Of a stretch of DNA of 64,000 bases, positions 18,701-28,652 are shown one piece after another. Within the stretch, counting starts at the first letter, position 1; each line of letters starts with the position of its first letter. Source of the DNA: Desulfuromonadales bacterium (GTDB lineage: Bacteria; Desulfobacterota; Desulfuromonadia; Desulfuromonadales; Geopsychrobacteraceae); NCBI GenBank assembly GCA_019429255.1, contig JAHYIY010000004.1, forward strand, positions 62,001 to 126,000, given 5' to 3'. The notes beneath the pieces are model-generated. The model searched no databases and had not been told where the DNA came from. It was given only the letters and a program-made list of their open reading frames with translations. Both the position numbers and the translations under genes were made by a program.

Positions 18701-19717
18701 TTAGTCGGTCACGACCGTGATGCTGTTGCCGATCGCGGCTGAGTCCACACTCTTGATGACCAGCGCCGTTGACGTGGCATCGCGGGTCTCCGTTACAATG
18801 GCGGCACCAACAACCTCCTCGGGCAGATCCAGATTGCCGGCATTTTTAAGGGCTTCATCGGTGAGTTGACGCGGGCGGGAGATATACAGCAGGTTACCGA
18901 CCGCCAGATCGTTATTGCGCCCAAGATCGACAAAGATGATGTCACCGGTTGAGATAGTTCCCTTTTCTTCGTGGGTGGCAACAATGTAGCCGGTGTCCAG
19001 AGTTGTGCCACGCTGCAGCGCGATGTCGCGCCGGGGTGGATCGTAGTAAAACAGCTCTGCCCCGCGGGTGATTTCACGAAACGCCCGGTCAATCCGGCCG
19101 ACAACGGTGTTACCTCTGACTTCATCAACTGTCACTGAACCAAGATTGTACATCATGGTACCAAGACGTTGTTTTTTGTTCTTGGGGTGAACCACGGCGT
19201 TACCGCGCTGGTAGAGTCCGAACGAATCTCCCACGCGGGCGACGCTGCCGGCATCCATAGCAACAAAAATCATGTCGGCTTCGGTCAGCAGAACCCGATT
19301 GTCGGTTGCATCAACGAGGCGCCCCTGGGACTGCTCATCAGTCAGGATGAAGCCATTGCCGCGGGTTGCAACAATCATTGAAAAGGCTTCATCTGTCGGT
19401 TTTGCTGTCGGGACTTCGGCAGTAGTTCGAGTATCTGCCTGGGCGTACGCGGGGATGATTTCGAGTCGCCCATCAAGAATGCGAATCTGCTGTCCCGGAA
19501 AAATCAGATGTGGGTTGGTGATAAGTTCCGGGTTGTCAGCCCAGATGTTGGGCCAGTAGAAAGGGTCCTCAATGAAGCGCTGGGACAGATCCCAGAGGGT
19601 GTCCCCTTTTTTGATGGTGTAGATTTCGCCGCGCTGGGCAAATGCCGAGGTGGCGACCACAGAAAAAGTCAGTAACAGAATCAGGGTGAATAATCTGCAG
19701 GTGATTGTCCGTGTCAT
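18701..19717 (-). CDS. LysM-domain exported protein
   Basis: A 338-residue protein with a signal peptide (about 1-27, ending ATSAFA) followed by a LysM peptidoglycan-binding domain (YTIKKGDTLWDLSQRFIEDP, NPHLIFPGQQIRI). The remaining 230 residues form a domain I cannot name, common in LysM proteins of this bacterial group. It probably acts in the periplasm or at the envelope. Its start overlaps the end of the TPR lipoprotein gene by 4 bases. Confidence 0.9.
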   Translation of the reverse strand: MTRTITCRLFTLILLLTFSVVATSAFAQRGEIYTIKKGDTLWDLSQRFIEDPFYWPNIWADNPELITNPHLIFPGQQIRILDGRLEIIPAYAQADTRTTAEVPTAKPTDEAFSMIVATRGNGFILTDEQSQGRLVDATDNRVLLTEADMIFVAMDAGSVARVGDSFGLYQRGNAVVHPKNKKQRLGTMMYNLGSVTVDEVRGNTVVGRIDRAFREITRGAELFYYDPPRRDIALQRGTTLDTGYIVATHEEKGTISTGDIIFVDLGRNNDLAVGNLLYISRPRQLTDEALKNAGNLDLPEEVVGAAIVTETRDATSTALVIKSVDSAAIGNSITVVTD

Positions 19718-20448
19718 CGGTTCCCTCGCTGCCGGGAGGTCAGGTCGCTGTCGGTTTGCGACGCATCATTCCGGATCAGTAGTTGCGCTTCAGGGCTATT
19801 GGGATAGTTGATGCGCAACTGGTCAACAATATCGTCGGCCTGGTGGTTGAGCCCCTGCTGGCGGTAGATAGCTGCCAGTTGCATCAGTGCTGCCGGAGCT
19901 TTGAATTGAGCCCTGGGGTCGGTAATAATCTGCCGCAGCGTTGTTGTCGCCAGATCATTTTTGCCCTGGGTTGACTGCGCTTGTGCCAGCCAGTAGAGGG
20001 CGTTGGCTGAATGCTGATGGTCGGGAAATTCCCGCAAGAAAAGTTCAAACCCACGTTCAGCGCTGTCGGGACGTCCGCTGGCAAGGTGCGAAAAAGCATC
20101 AAGATAGGCATTGACTGCCGGGTTGATTTCGATCTGTGTCGTTGTGCGCGGCAGAGGAGTGGAGTCGTCCGCGGGTGGTGTTGCCGCAAAAATGAGCGCT
20201 TTGACGGGGTCTGGTTCGCTCAACGTTATTTCCTCAATGCCTATCACCTGCTGCAAAAGAACCATCTGACGGGTCAGCAGTTGCAGTTGTTCTGATTGTT
20301 GTTGCTGCTGTTGGCGAATCTGCTGGAGCTGTTCGCTTAAGGCGACAGAAGGCGCCCCGGTGGGTGTCGGGGCACAGGAGCTCAGTAGCGCTACCGGCAG
20401 GATCAGGGCGGTTGAGCGCAACAGATGACGGACCAGCGAAAAACTCAT
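19714..20448 (-). CDS. TPR lipoprotein, CpoB/YbgF-like
   Basis: A 244-residue protein with a lipoprotein signal (LPVALLSSCAP, acylated Cys at about residue 25). A Gln-rich coiled-coil stretch (QLQQIRQQQQQQSEQLQLL) and C-terminal TPR repeats follow (about 125-225: ANALYWLAQAQSTQGKND, PAALMQLAAIYRQQG). CpoB coordinates outer-membrane constriction with septal wall growth; the domain order is similar, but no tol-pal genes are near. ATG 20448 gives a normal lipoprotein signal; the frame extends 8 codons upstream. Confidence 0.8.
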   Translation of the reverse strand: MSFSLVRHLLRSTALILPVALLSSCAPTPTGAPSVALSEQLQQIRQQQQQQSEQLQLLTRQMVLLQQVIGIEEITLSEPDPVKALIFAATPPADDSTPLPRTTTQIEINPAVNAYLDAFSHLASGRPDSAERGFELFLREFPDHQHSANALYWLAQAQSTQGKNDLATTTLRQIITDPRAQFKAPAALMQLAAIYRQQGLNHQADDIVDQLRINYPNSPEAQLLIRNDASQTDSDLTSRQRGNR

Positions 20449-20684
20449 GAAACCAGACTTCTCCATAAACACATAATGTTAATAGGGAATGAATACTAAT
20501 TTGTAAAAATTATAGGCTTAAGGGCAGGTTGTCAAGCTGGAAAAATGAGAGGCTTCCAAAAATTCAGCTGCGACCGGGGTTCGGGACCGTTGCGATTGAC
20601 CGGGAAAGTGGCTGCATCACAGGTGATTTTTGGTGATGGTTGAGGGTTGTGGACTGAAATACTGGTGCCAGCGGACGGATGTTG

Positions 20685-21173
20685 TCAGAGAATATCCTGT
20701 TTCAGGCGCATAAACTCCTCCTTGGTGATCAGCCCCTGTTCGAACATCCGGTTGAGTTCGGTCAGTTCAGCAATCTGGTGAGATGAAGGGGAGGGGAGTT
20801 GCTTGATATCACCGTTGGGGCTGACATCGATCATACGTGGTTGCTGATGGTGATTGTCCTGGTGGCCGACGCGCAGGGTCGCCATCCCCCCCAGCAGGCT
20901 GATTTCGACACTGCGGTTTTGAAAGTTCGGGTCGTTCAGGATGTCGCGCAAGCGGCGTTTGCCGGCCTTGGCGCGGCGGTAAAAAAAATAACAGGATGCA
21001 CCGATCAGCAGCAGTCCGACCGCCAGAAGCCACCAGCGCAGATCGTAGATTCCTTTAAATAAAATAACGGAACTGATCAGGCCAACGATCAGTACAACAT
21101 GAAATAGTAGAATCAGGGCGATGACCACCACACTACTGAACATCGACCGGTTCGGTTCCTCTTTGCTCTGCAT
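20685..21173 (-). CDS. Membrane protein with C-terminal SHOCT domain
   Basis: A 162-residue protein with two membrane helices (about residues 12-38 and 46-66), a basic linker, and a C-terminal SHOCT motif (IAELTELNRMFEQGLITKEE). SHOCT modules are short oligomerisation units often found on membrane or secreted proteins. The biological role is unknown. The 212 bases between this gene and the TPR gene hold nothing I recognise. Confidence 0.8.
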   Translation of the reverse strand: MQSKEEPNRSMFSSVVVIALILLFHVVLIVGLISSVILFKGIYDLRWWLLAVGLLLIGASCYFFYRRAKAGKRRLRDILNDPNFQNRSVEISLLGGMATLRVGHQDNHHQQPRMIDVSPNGDIKQLPSPSSHQIAELTELNRMFEQGLITKEEFMRLKQDIL

Positions 21174-21333
21174 GTTGAAAGCCTAACAATAATCCCTGAC
21201 GAGCTAGATGATCAATCTAACGCTGCGTAAGAAGTGGATTGTGTGCTATGATCAGGTTTCACCGTGGCGCTGCTTGTCGGTGTGCCGACGCTGAATTTTC
21301 ATCCTAACCTTTCCTTGATGATGGGGGCAAGAT

Positions 21334-21771
21334 ATGGCAATTGCCTTTCCGCTGCAAATTTTTTTTGACGGCTCCTGCCGCGTCTGTAGTGCTGAAATGG
21401 AAAGCTACCGGCGCAAAAACCCCAACAATCGTCTTGAATTTATCGATATCAGTGACGATCTTTTCCGCTCAGACACCTATGGTAAGTCGCTGGGTGACTT
21501 TATGGCTGAACTGCATGTGCGCGATGCCAACGGCAACTTTACCACCGGCATCGACGCTTTTATTGCCATCTGGCAGTCTTTCCCCAGTGGTTCTGTCTGG
21601 CGACTGGCCGCGGCGACTTTCGGTTTGCCCGGAATTCATACCTTAAGTCGTGGTGGTTATCGGGTTTTTGCGCGCTATCGGCACCTGTTGCCGCGGCGCC
21701 GGCAGGACTGTGAAACCGACACCTGTTTGCTCAACCATGAGAAAACTAAACGCGCCAAAGAGGCGGATTAA
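21334..21771 (+). CDS. DCC-family thiol-disulfide protein (DUF393)
   Basis: A 145-residue protein with the DUF393 signature FFDGSCRVCSAEM; the CRVC pair is the redox-like motif that gives the family its name. Oxidoreductase activity is predicted for the family but little tested. The stop codon overlaps the start of the polyphosphate glucokinase gene by one base, indicating coupled translation. Confidence 0.88.
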   Translation: MAIAFPLQIFFDGSCRVCSAEMESYRRKNPNNRLEFIDISDDLFRSDTYGKSLGDFMAELHVRDANGNFTTGIDAFIAIWQSFPSGSVWRLAAATFGLPGIHTLSRGGYRVFARYRHLLPRRRQDCETDTCLLNHEKTKRAKEAD

Positions 21772-22520
21772 TGCCGGTGCTGCCGGTGCTGGGTATCGAC
21801 ATTGGTGGCAGTGGCATCAGGGCGGCACTTGTTGATGCCGATGAAGGCGCTGTTCTGACTGCACCCCTGGAGGTCGCAACGCCATACCCGGCAAGTCCAC
21901 AGGCGGTCGCTGACGAAGTGGCAAAAATCGTGTCAACGCTGGAATGGCAGGGGCCTGTCGGCATCGGTTTTCCAGCGGTGATCCGTGCCGGGGTGGTCGC
22001 TACCGCCGCCAATATTGATACCAGCTGGATCGGTGTTGATGCGACGGAACTATTTGGCCGCGCCATCGCCGGCACGTGTGTGGTGCTGAACGATGCTGAC
22101 GCCGCCGGCCTGGCGGAAATGCGTTTCGGCGCCGGAGCGGGTCATGATGAAACGGTACTGGTTTTGACTCTGGGTACGGGTATTGGTTCGGCCCTTTTTT
22201 ATCGTCAGCAGTTGTTTCCTAATCTTGAGTTGGGGTCTTTGCCGTTAAGAGGCGGTTCAGCCGAGGAGTACGCAGCGGCATCGGTACGGACGCAGGAAAA
22301 TCTCAGCTGGCAGGAGTGGGGCGGTCGCCTGAATCAGTTTTTCGGCCAGATTGAACGTTTGTTGTCACCGGATCTGATCATCATCGGTGGCGGCGTCAGT
22401 CAGCGCAGTGATCAGTTTTTTCCCTACCTGCGGACCCGGGCCCAGCTGGCGCCAGCGCGGTTGCTGAATCAGGCCGGGATTGTCGGTGCAGCCTGTCAAG
22501 CGGGAAAACTTGACCTTTGA
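21771..22520 (+). CDS. ppgK: Polyphosphate glucokinase-like ROK protein
   Basis: Phosphorylates glucose using polyphosphate or ATP. The 249-residue protein starts LGIDIGGSGIRAALVD (phosphate-binding), and has VGIGFPAVI, LNDADAAGLAEM (catalytic Asp), TLGTGIGSALF and LIIIGGGVSQ. The length and motifs fit PpgK of the ROK family. A weak hairpin with a T-run (22558-22579) follows. Confidence 0.85.
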   Translation: MPVLPVLGIDIGGSGIRAALVDADEGAVLTAPLEVATPYPASPQAVADEVAKIVSTLEWQGPVGIGFPAVIRAGVVATAANIDTSWIGVDATELFGRAIAGTCVVLNDADAAGLAEMRFGAGAGHDETVLVLTLGTGIGSALFYRQQLFPNLELGSLPLRGGSAEEYAAASVRTQENLSWQEWGGRLNQFFGQIERLLSPDLIIIGGGVSQRSDQFFPYLRTRAQLAPARLLNQAGIVGAACQAGKLDL

Positions 22521-22557
22521 GGTTTTCAATCGCTTTTAGCTATCGGTTCAACTAATA

Positions 22558-22579
22558 TAAAACCCAATTCTGGTTTTTT
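22558..22579 (+). terminator. Weak possible terminator after ppgK
   Basis: AAAACC-caattct-GGTTTTTT can form a short AT-rich hairpin ending in a T-run. The stem has only two G-C pairs, so it is a weak candidate. Confidence 0.35.
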
Positions 22580-22632
22580 CTTCTATTGATCGTGCTGGTC
22601 GGTTAGCGACTTGCAGATGTAAGGACCTATTT

Positions 22633-25600
22633 ATGCCGATTCGTATCGCCTGCCACCATGTGACCCGTTATCTCTTTGATCAGCCGACCCAGATTTACCC
22701 TCACGTTTTGCGTTTGCGGCCGGCTCCTCACTGTCGCACACCGATCCGTGCCTATTCTCTCAAGGTTCTGCCGGAAGGGCATTTTATTAACTGGCAACAG
22801 GATGCCTTCGGCAATTATCTCGCCCGCCTGGTATTTCCTGAACCGAGTAAGGAACTGTCGATTGAGGTTGAGGTGGTCGCTGATATGATCGCCTATAATC
22901 CCTTCGATTTCTTTATCGAAGAGTATGCGGAAAAATATCCGTTCGAGTACACCCGTCAGGAGCGGACGGAGTTGATTCCTTACCTGCAGAAGATCAGTGC
23001 CGGGCCGCGGTTGTCGCGCTGGCTGGAAACAATCGATCGAAAACCGACAATCACCGTCGATTTCCTGGTTGAAGTTAACCGTCGCCTCAATCAGGACATT
23101 GCCTACTCGGTACGCATGGAGCCGGGAGTCCAGACCTGTGAAACCACCCTGCGCCTGGCCCTTGGGTCCTGTCGTGACACCGCCTGGCTACTGGTGCAGA
23201 TTTTACGTCATCTGGGGCTGGCAGCGCGTTTTGTCAGTGGTTACCTGGTGCAATTAAGCGCTGATGAAAAATCTCTTGATGGACCTTCAGGACCGGAAGC
23301 TGATTTTACCGATCTTCATGCCTGGACCGAGGTTTATATCCCTGGTGCCGGTTGGGTCGGTCTTGATCCCACCTCCGGGTTGCTGGCCGGCGAGGGACAT
23401 ATCCCCCTGGCCTGCACCCCCCATCCGGCAAGTGCGGCGCCCCTGAGCGGCGCCACTGGCCCTTGTGAAGTCACTTTTGAATACAGCAATACCGTCCAGC
23501 GCCTGCATGAAGATCCGCGCGTGACCAAACCCTACAGTGACGATCAATGGCAATTGATTAACGCCCTGGGAGCAAAAGTAGAAGAAGATCTGGCGGCCGG
23601 CGATGTGCGTTTGACCATGGGCGGTGAGCCGACCTTTGTCTCCATCGATGATATGGAAAGCGACCAATGGAACACCCATGCCGATGGCGAACACAAGCGC
23701 AAGCTCGCCCACGACCTGGTGCTGCGCCTGCGTGACGCTTTTACCAGCGGTGGTCTGTTGCATTATGGCCAGGGCAAATGGTACCCCGGCGAGCCGTTGC
23801 CGCGCTGGGCGTATAACTGCTTCTGGCGCAAGGACAAACAGCCGATCTGGAACAACCCTGATTTGCTTGCCGATATCCGCAAACCGGGGACAGCGCCCCA
23901 TGATGCGGTTCAGCGCTTCGCCGTGCGGGTTGCCGAGCGTATGGGTATCAAGGACCATTATCTTGTCCCCGGTTACGAAGATCCCCTCTACTGGCTCTGG
24001 AAAGAAGGCACAACGCCGATTAATCTCGACCCGGAAGTGGCCAATTTAAAAGACAGCATGGAGCGTCGCGCCCTGGCAAAGGTGTTGACCCACGGGCTTG
24101 ATCAGCCGGTCGGCTACGCCTTGCCGCTACGTTGGGAACCCCTTGAGGAACGCTGGATCAGTGCTGACTGGGATTTTCGCCGCGAGCAGATGTACCTGAT
24201 TCCCGGCGATTCGGCGATGGGTATGCGTCTGCCGCTGGATTCCCTGCCCTGGGTCGCGCCGGAAAAACGCCAGCCGTTCATGGAGCAAAGCCAGTTTGCG
24301 TCATTGCCGCCATTGGGACATTTCCCTCAGTCGTCCTGGCCGCAGGAGGCTCCCGGACAGGTTGTGGAAAGCGAAGAGCAGCTCAAGCTCGAAGAAATTC
24401 CCCATACCGCCATCTGTTTTGAAGTACGCGATGGTCGCCTGTATCTGTTTATGCCACCCCTGTCGGCTCTTGAGCAGTATCTTGATCTGATTGCCGTTAT
24501 TGAAGCGACGGCGGCAGAACAGGAATTGCCGGTGGTGATCGAAGGCTACGAACCGCCGCGTGACTGGCGCATTGAACGGTTGAGTGTCACCCCCGACCCC
24601 GGCGTCATTGAGGTCAACATCCACCCCGCCAACAGCTGGCAGGAAATTGTTGAAAATACCACGCGCCTTTACGAAGAGGCACGTCAGTGTCGACTGGGGA
24701 CGGAAAAGTTCATGCTTGACGGTCGTCATACCGGCACCGGCGGCGGCAACCATATTACCCTGGGTGGGTCTACCCCGGCAGACAGTCCCATGTTGCGGCG
24801 GCCGGATCTGCTGCGCAGTCTGATCACCTACTGGCAGCATCATCCGGGACTGTCCTATCTATTCTCCGGTATGTTTATGGGGCCGACCAGTCAGGCCCCG
24901 CGTATTGATGAAGCCAGGGACGATTCCCTCTACGAGTTGGAAATCGCTTTCGCCCAGATGCCGGAAGGCGAGGTAGCTGCGCCCTGGTTGGTTGACCGCT
25001 TGCTGCGTAACCTGCTGATCGATGTTACCGGGAATACCCACCGCGCCGAATTCTGTATTGACAAACTCTATTCGCCCGATGGGCCGGCCGGTCGCCTCGG
25101 CCTCCTCGAATTGCGCGCCTTTGAGATGCCGCCCCACGCGCGCATGAGCCTGGTGCAGAATCTCTTGCTGCGCACCCTGGTCGCCTGGTTCTGGCGCGAA
25201 CCCTATGCCCATAAACTGGTGCGCTGGGGCACCTCGTTGCACGATCGCTTTTTACTGCCCTGGTTTGTTGCCCAGGACATCAAAGAGGTGATGGCCGATT
25301 TGAAGCGCGCCGGTTATCCGTTCCAGTTTGACTGGTTCGACCCTTTCTTTGAGTTCAGATTCCCCCGTTACGGCACGGTGCAGATCGATCATATCGAGAT
25401 GGAACTGCGCTTCGCCATCGAACCCTGGCATGTGCTGGGTGAAGAAGTTACCAGTCAGGGAACATCGCGCTATGTTGATTCATCGGTCGAGCGACTTCAG
25501 TTGCACGTCACCGGGCTGACCGAAGAGCGCTATGTCGTGGTCTGTAACGGCAAGCGTTTGCCGTTGCGCAGCACCGGGCGCCGCGATGAATTTGTTGCCG

Positions 25601-25974
25601 GGGTAAGGTATCGCGCCTGGCAGCCACCTTCGGCGCTGCATCCGACGATCAAGCCCCATGCGCCGCTGGTATTTGATATTATCGATACCTGGAACGGCTG
25701 CTCCATCGGCGGTTGCTCCTATCATGTTTCCCACCCTGGTGGGCGCAGCTATGATGTCTTCCCCTTGAATCCCCTGATTGCCGAATCACGGCGTCGTTCC
25801 ATGTTTACTGTCACCGAGCATACACCGGGACGACTGGCGCCCCACGCCGATTTCGGCAGCCTCGGACGCTTCTTCCCGAGCGGTTCGGTGCCGGGGCCAA
25901 TGGCACCGCCGCCGATTAACATTGATGATGAATTTCCCTTGACTCTTGATCTGCGCCGTCACACTCAAGGTTGA
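22633..25974 (+). CDS. Transglutaminase-like protein fused to DUF2126
   Basis: A 1113-residue protein. The first 290 residues hold a bacterial transglutaminase N-terminal region and a transglutaminase-like protease core with the expected triad: Cys180 (GSCRDTAW), His229 (DLHAWTEVY) and Asp245 (GLDPTSG). The rest, from about residue 300, is DUF2126 (MGGEPTFVS near its start, DGRHTGTGGGNH in the middle), a long domain always linked to this system. It opens a rightward set of six genes with circularly permuted ATP-grasp and alpha-E proteins. Comparative work proposes that such sets make and cut peptide-like bonds on an unknown substrate. No signal peptide is visible, so it acts in the cytoplasm. 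Confidence 0.9.
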   Translation: MPIRIACHHVTRYLFDQPTQIYPHVLRLRPAPHCRTPIRAYSLKVLPEGHFINWQQDAFGNYLARLVFPEPSKELSIEVEVVADMIAYNPFDFFIEEYAEKYPFEYTRQERTELIPYLQKISAGPRLSRWLETIDRKPTITVDFLVEVNRRLNQDIAYSVRMEPGVQTCETTLRLALGSCRDTAWLLVQILRHLGLAARFVSGYLVQLSADEKSLDGPSGPEADFTDLHAWTEVYIPGAGWVGLDPTSGLLAGEGHIPLACTPHPASAAPLSGATGPCEVTFEYSNTVQRLHEDPRVTKPYSDDQWQLINALGAKVEEDLAAGDVRLTMGGEPTFVSIDDMESDQWNTHADGEHKRKLAHDLVLRLRDAFTSGGLLHYGQGKWYPGEPLPRWAYNCFWRKDKQPIWNNPDLLADIRKPGTAPHDAVQRFAVRVAERMGIKDHYLVPGYEDPLYWLWKEGTTPINLDPEVANLKDSMERRALAKVLTHGLDQPVGYALPLRWEPLEERWISADWDFRREQMYLIPGDSAMGMRLPLDSLPWVAPEKRQPFMEQSQFASLPPLGHFPQSSWPQEAPGQVVESEEQLKLEEIPHTAICFEVRDGRLYLFMPPLSALEQYLDLIAVIEATAAEQELPVVIEGYEPPRDWRIERLSVTPDPGVIEVNIHPANSWQEIVENTTRLYEEARQCRLGTEKFMLDGRHTGTGGGNHITLGGSTPADSPMLRRPDLLRSLITYWQHHPGLSYLFSGMFMGPTSQAPRIDEARDDSLYELEIAFAQMPEGEVAAPWLVDRLLRNLLIDVTGNTHRAEFCIDKLYSPDGPAGRLGLLELRAFEMPPHARMSLVQNLLLRTLVAWFWREPYAHKLVRWGTSLHDRFLLPWFVAQDIKEVMADLKRAGYPFQFDWFDPFFEFRFPRYGTVQIDHIEMELRFAIEPWHVLGEEVTSQGTSRYVDSSVERLQLHVTGLTEERYVVVCNGKRLPLRSTGRRDEFVAGVRYRAWQPPSALHPTIKPHAPLVFDIIDTWNGCSIGGCSYHVSHPGGRSYDVFPLNPLIAESRRRSMFTVTEHTPGRLAPHADFGSLGRFFPSGSVPGPMAPPPINIDDEFPLTLDLRRHTQG

Positions 25975-25987
25975 TGATAAACACGAT

Positions 25988-26045
25988 GTAGTTATTCAGT
26001 TATAGCCCTCGGCGCAGGATCCCCGATTCGGAGCTGAATAGCTAC
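25988..26045. repeat. MITE-like repeat, short version (copy 5)
   Basis: A 58-bp element whose ends are near-perfect inverted repeats: GTAGTTATTCAG and CTGAATAGCTAC. Its inside (GGCGCAGGATCCCCGATTCG) is related to the right half of the longer copies. It lies between the DUF2126 gene and the ATP-grasp gene. Confidence 0.7.
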
Positions 26046-26096
26046 AAGAATAGATACAACACAATAAAACAATACATATGTGGTGAGAATTAAATC

Positions 26097-28652
26097 TTGA
26101 TAAGCGAACCGGAAACATCCATTTCAACAGCAACAGATGCCGATATCTATCGTGCTATTGTCAAAGCAGCGGGGACAGGGGGGTACCCCGAACATTGGCA
26201 GCGTTTACAGCAGAACCTCGAGAAAATGGGGCCACGTGTGCACACTCGTTTTCGCGAAGCCCAACGGCTGTTACGGGAAAACGGCGCTATTCACAATGTT
26301 TTTGAGCAGGGCAACAATACGCGCGCCTGGCAGTTTGACCCGCTGCCGTTGATTTTCAGTGTCGCCGAGTGGGCCCATCTCGATCAGGCGCTGATCCAGC
26401 GTGCCCAGCTGTTTAACCTGATTCTTCAGGATATTTACGGGCCGCGCAAGCTGATCGAAAACCGCCTGCTGCCACCGGAGCTGGTATTCCCCCACAGTGG
26501 TTTTCTCTACCCCTGTGCGGACCGCAGTTTTGTGCAACCACAGCAACTTAATCTGTATTCCGCAACCGTTGCTAAAGGTACCGACGGCAATTTCTGGGTC
26601 GTCGATGATCATGTCAGGCCACCCTTCGGTGCCGGTTACGCCATGGAAACCAGAGTGATCATGACGCGGAGTTTTCCGCAGTTGTTTGAGGGCTTAAGGG
26701 TGCATAGTCTGGCGCAGTTTTTTCGTGCTGTACGCCAGTGTTTTAATCAGTTGGCACGACACAATCAGGAGGACCCGCGGATTGTCGTGTTGACCACAGG
26801 ACCAGTCGACCCCGATTATTTTGAGCATGCCTACCTTGCTTCTTATCTCGGCTATCCGCTGGTGCAGGGTGGTGATCTGGTGGTTCGCGACAGCTGTGTC
26901 TGGCTGAAATCGGTCGATGGTCTGCGTCAGGTTGATGTGATTTTTTCGCGTCTGGCTGATGACGACTGCGACCCCCTGGAGCTGCGCAGTCATACCGGCG
27001 GTGGCGTCCCTGGCTTGCTGCAGGCAGTGCGGCGCGGAAATGTGGCGATGATTAATCCGATTGGTAGCAGTGTGCTGGCCAATCCGGCCCTGATGGCTTT
27101 TCTGCCGGGGATCTGCCGTTATTTTCTTGGCACCGACCTGAATATGCCGTCGATTGCCACCTGGTGGTGCGGTCAACCGCGCGAGTGCAAATATGTGCTG
27201 GAGAATCTGGATCGTTTGATTATCAAGCCGATTCAGCCCTTGTCTAATCTGCCGCAGACAACTCCGGGACAGATGACGAGTGCAGAGCGGCAGCGCTGGG
27301 GTGAACTGATTAGCGCTAACCCGCGCCTCTTTGTTGGTCAGGAGCAGGTAGATTACGTTGCTTTCCCGGCTTATGAGAAAAAGACATTGACGACCCGACA
27401 GAGTCTGGTCAGCTTATATCTTACAGCGCACAACGATAGTTACCTGGTGATGCAGGGAGGGTTGAGTCGGGTTGCCGCTGCCGGCGATAATCTGCTCGTT
27501 TCCGGACAGCGGGCCGGCAGTATCAAGGATACCTGGGTGTTGACGCTGGAGCCTCATCAGCAGGTCAATCTGTGGCTGCGGTCAGCCGCTGATGTAGCTC
27601 TTGCGCCGCGTTTTGTTTCACTACCGAGCCGTGCTGCAGAGAATCTGTTCTGGGCCGGGCGCTACGCTGAGCGCACCGAGCAGACGGCGCGCCTGCTGCG
27701 CTCTGTTCTGGTCAAGCTGCGCGAGGTCAAGGAATTCAATGACCCGGATGACCACCTCAGCCTCAACCACTTGCTCCAGGCGTTGACCCATGTCACCCTG
27801 ACCTATCCCGGCTTTGTCGGCAAAGACGCGCAGCAGAAACTGGACGATCCGCGCGCGGAGTTGCTGTCGCTGATTCGCGATATTGATCGCCCTGGAAGTT
27901 TGCGCTCGTCGTTGCGCAGCCTCGGGCGTTCGGCTGCAGCTGTGCGCGATCTGCTTCCCGAAGATGCGTGGCGCATGGTGGATCAGATGCAATCATGGAA
28001 TCCACGCGTCGGCAGGGCGTTGATCGGCAGCGGCCGCATGTACGATAGCGTTCAGCAGCTGGTGTTACAGCTGTCTGCCTTCAGTGGGCTGGCTTATGAA
28101 AACATGGCGCGGGAAACGGCCTGGCTGCTCCTTAATATCGGTCGCCGTCTCGAGCGGGCCCTCAATCTGATTGATCTGCTCAATGAGACCCTGGTGCCCT
28201 GTTACGATAGTGCGACTGAGGCACGGATTATGGAAACGGTGCTGGCAAGTTGCAACAGTCTGGTGGTCTTCCGCCGGCGTTATCGTTCTTTTATGCAGTT
28301 ATCACCAATTCTCGAACTCTTGTTGCTGGATGAAAACTACCCGAGAGCCCTGGCCTGTCAGATGCGCCAGTTGAAAAAACATATCAGTGAATTACCCCAA
28401 GAAGCTAATGTGCCGACAGTGGGTCAGGACGAAGCGATTATCTCCACTGCCATGGAACAATTGCTGGCGACGGATCATAAAGCCCTGATCCGACAGATTT
28501 CTGATACTGGAACCTATCCGCTGCTGGAAGCGCTGCTGGCGGATCAGAAGCTGCGTCTGCAGCAGCTTTCGGACAGTCTGACCCAGCTTTATTTCAGTCC
28601 GACCCTGGCATTACAGCAGTTCGGTTCGCCGCTGCGGGAAATGGCCCTATGA
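26097..28652 (+). CDS. Circularly permuted ATP-grasp fused to alpha-E domain
   Basis: An 851-residue fusion. Residues 1 to about 490 are the circularly permuted type 2 ATP-grasp domain (VEGGD-like VQGGDLVVRDS, then FSRLADDDCDPLEL and YVLENLDRLIIKP). Residues about 510-850 are the helical alpha-E domain, starting LPSRAAENLFWAGRYAERTE. ATP-grasp enzymes join a carboxylate to an amine using ATP; the alpha-E domain is a constant partner of unknown role. The start is TTG 26097; no in-frame ATG precedes codon 46, and GGTGAG lies about 10 bases upstream. It overlaps the next gene by 4 bases (ATGA). Confidence 0.9.
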   Translation: MISEPETSISTATDADIYRAIVKAAGTGGYPEHWQRLQQNLEKMGPRVHTRFREAQRLLRENGAIHNVFEQGNNTRAWQFDPLPLIFSVAEWAHLDQALIQRAQLFNLILQDIYGPRKLIENRLLPPELVFPHSGFLYPCADRSFVQPQQLNLYSATVAKGTDGNFWVVDDHVRPPFGAGYAMETRVIMTRSFPQLFEGLRVHSLAQFFRAVRQCFNQLARHNQEDPRIVVLTTGPVDPDYFEHAYLASYLGYPLVQGGDLVVRDSCVWLKSVDGLRQVDVIFSRLADDDCDPLELRSHTGGGVPGLLQAVRRGNVAMINPIGSSVLANPALMAFLPGICRYFLGTDLNMPSIATWWCGQPRECKYVLENLDRLIIKPIQPLSNLPQTTPGQMTSAERQRWGELISANPRLFVGQEQVDYVAFPAYEKKTLTTRQSLVSLYLTAHNDSYLVMQGGLSRVAAAGDNLLVSGQRAGSIKDTWVLTLEPHQQVNLWLRSAADVALAPRFVSLPSRAAENLFWAGRYAERTEQTARLLRSVLVKLREVKEFNDPDDHLSLNHLLQALTHVTLTYPGFVGKDAQQKLDDPRAELLSLIRDIDRPGSLRSSLRSLGRSAAAVRDLLPEDAWRMVDQMQSWNPRVGRALIGSGRMYDSVQQLVLQLSAFSGLAYENMARETAWLLLNIGRRLERALNLIDLLNETLVPCYDSATEARIMETVLASCNSLVVFRRRYRSFMQLSPILELLLLDENYPRALACQMRQLKKHISELPQEANVPTVGQDEAIISTAMEQLLATDHKALIRQISDTGTYPLLEALLADQKLRLQQLSDSLTQLYFSPTLALQQFGSPLREMAL

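Noticed and set aside
23287-23958. Leftward 223-codon frame inside the transglutaminase-DUF2126 gene
   Set aside because: Antisense shadow; the sense frame carries the catalytic motifs.
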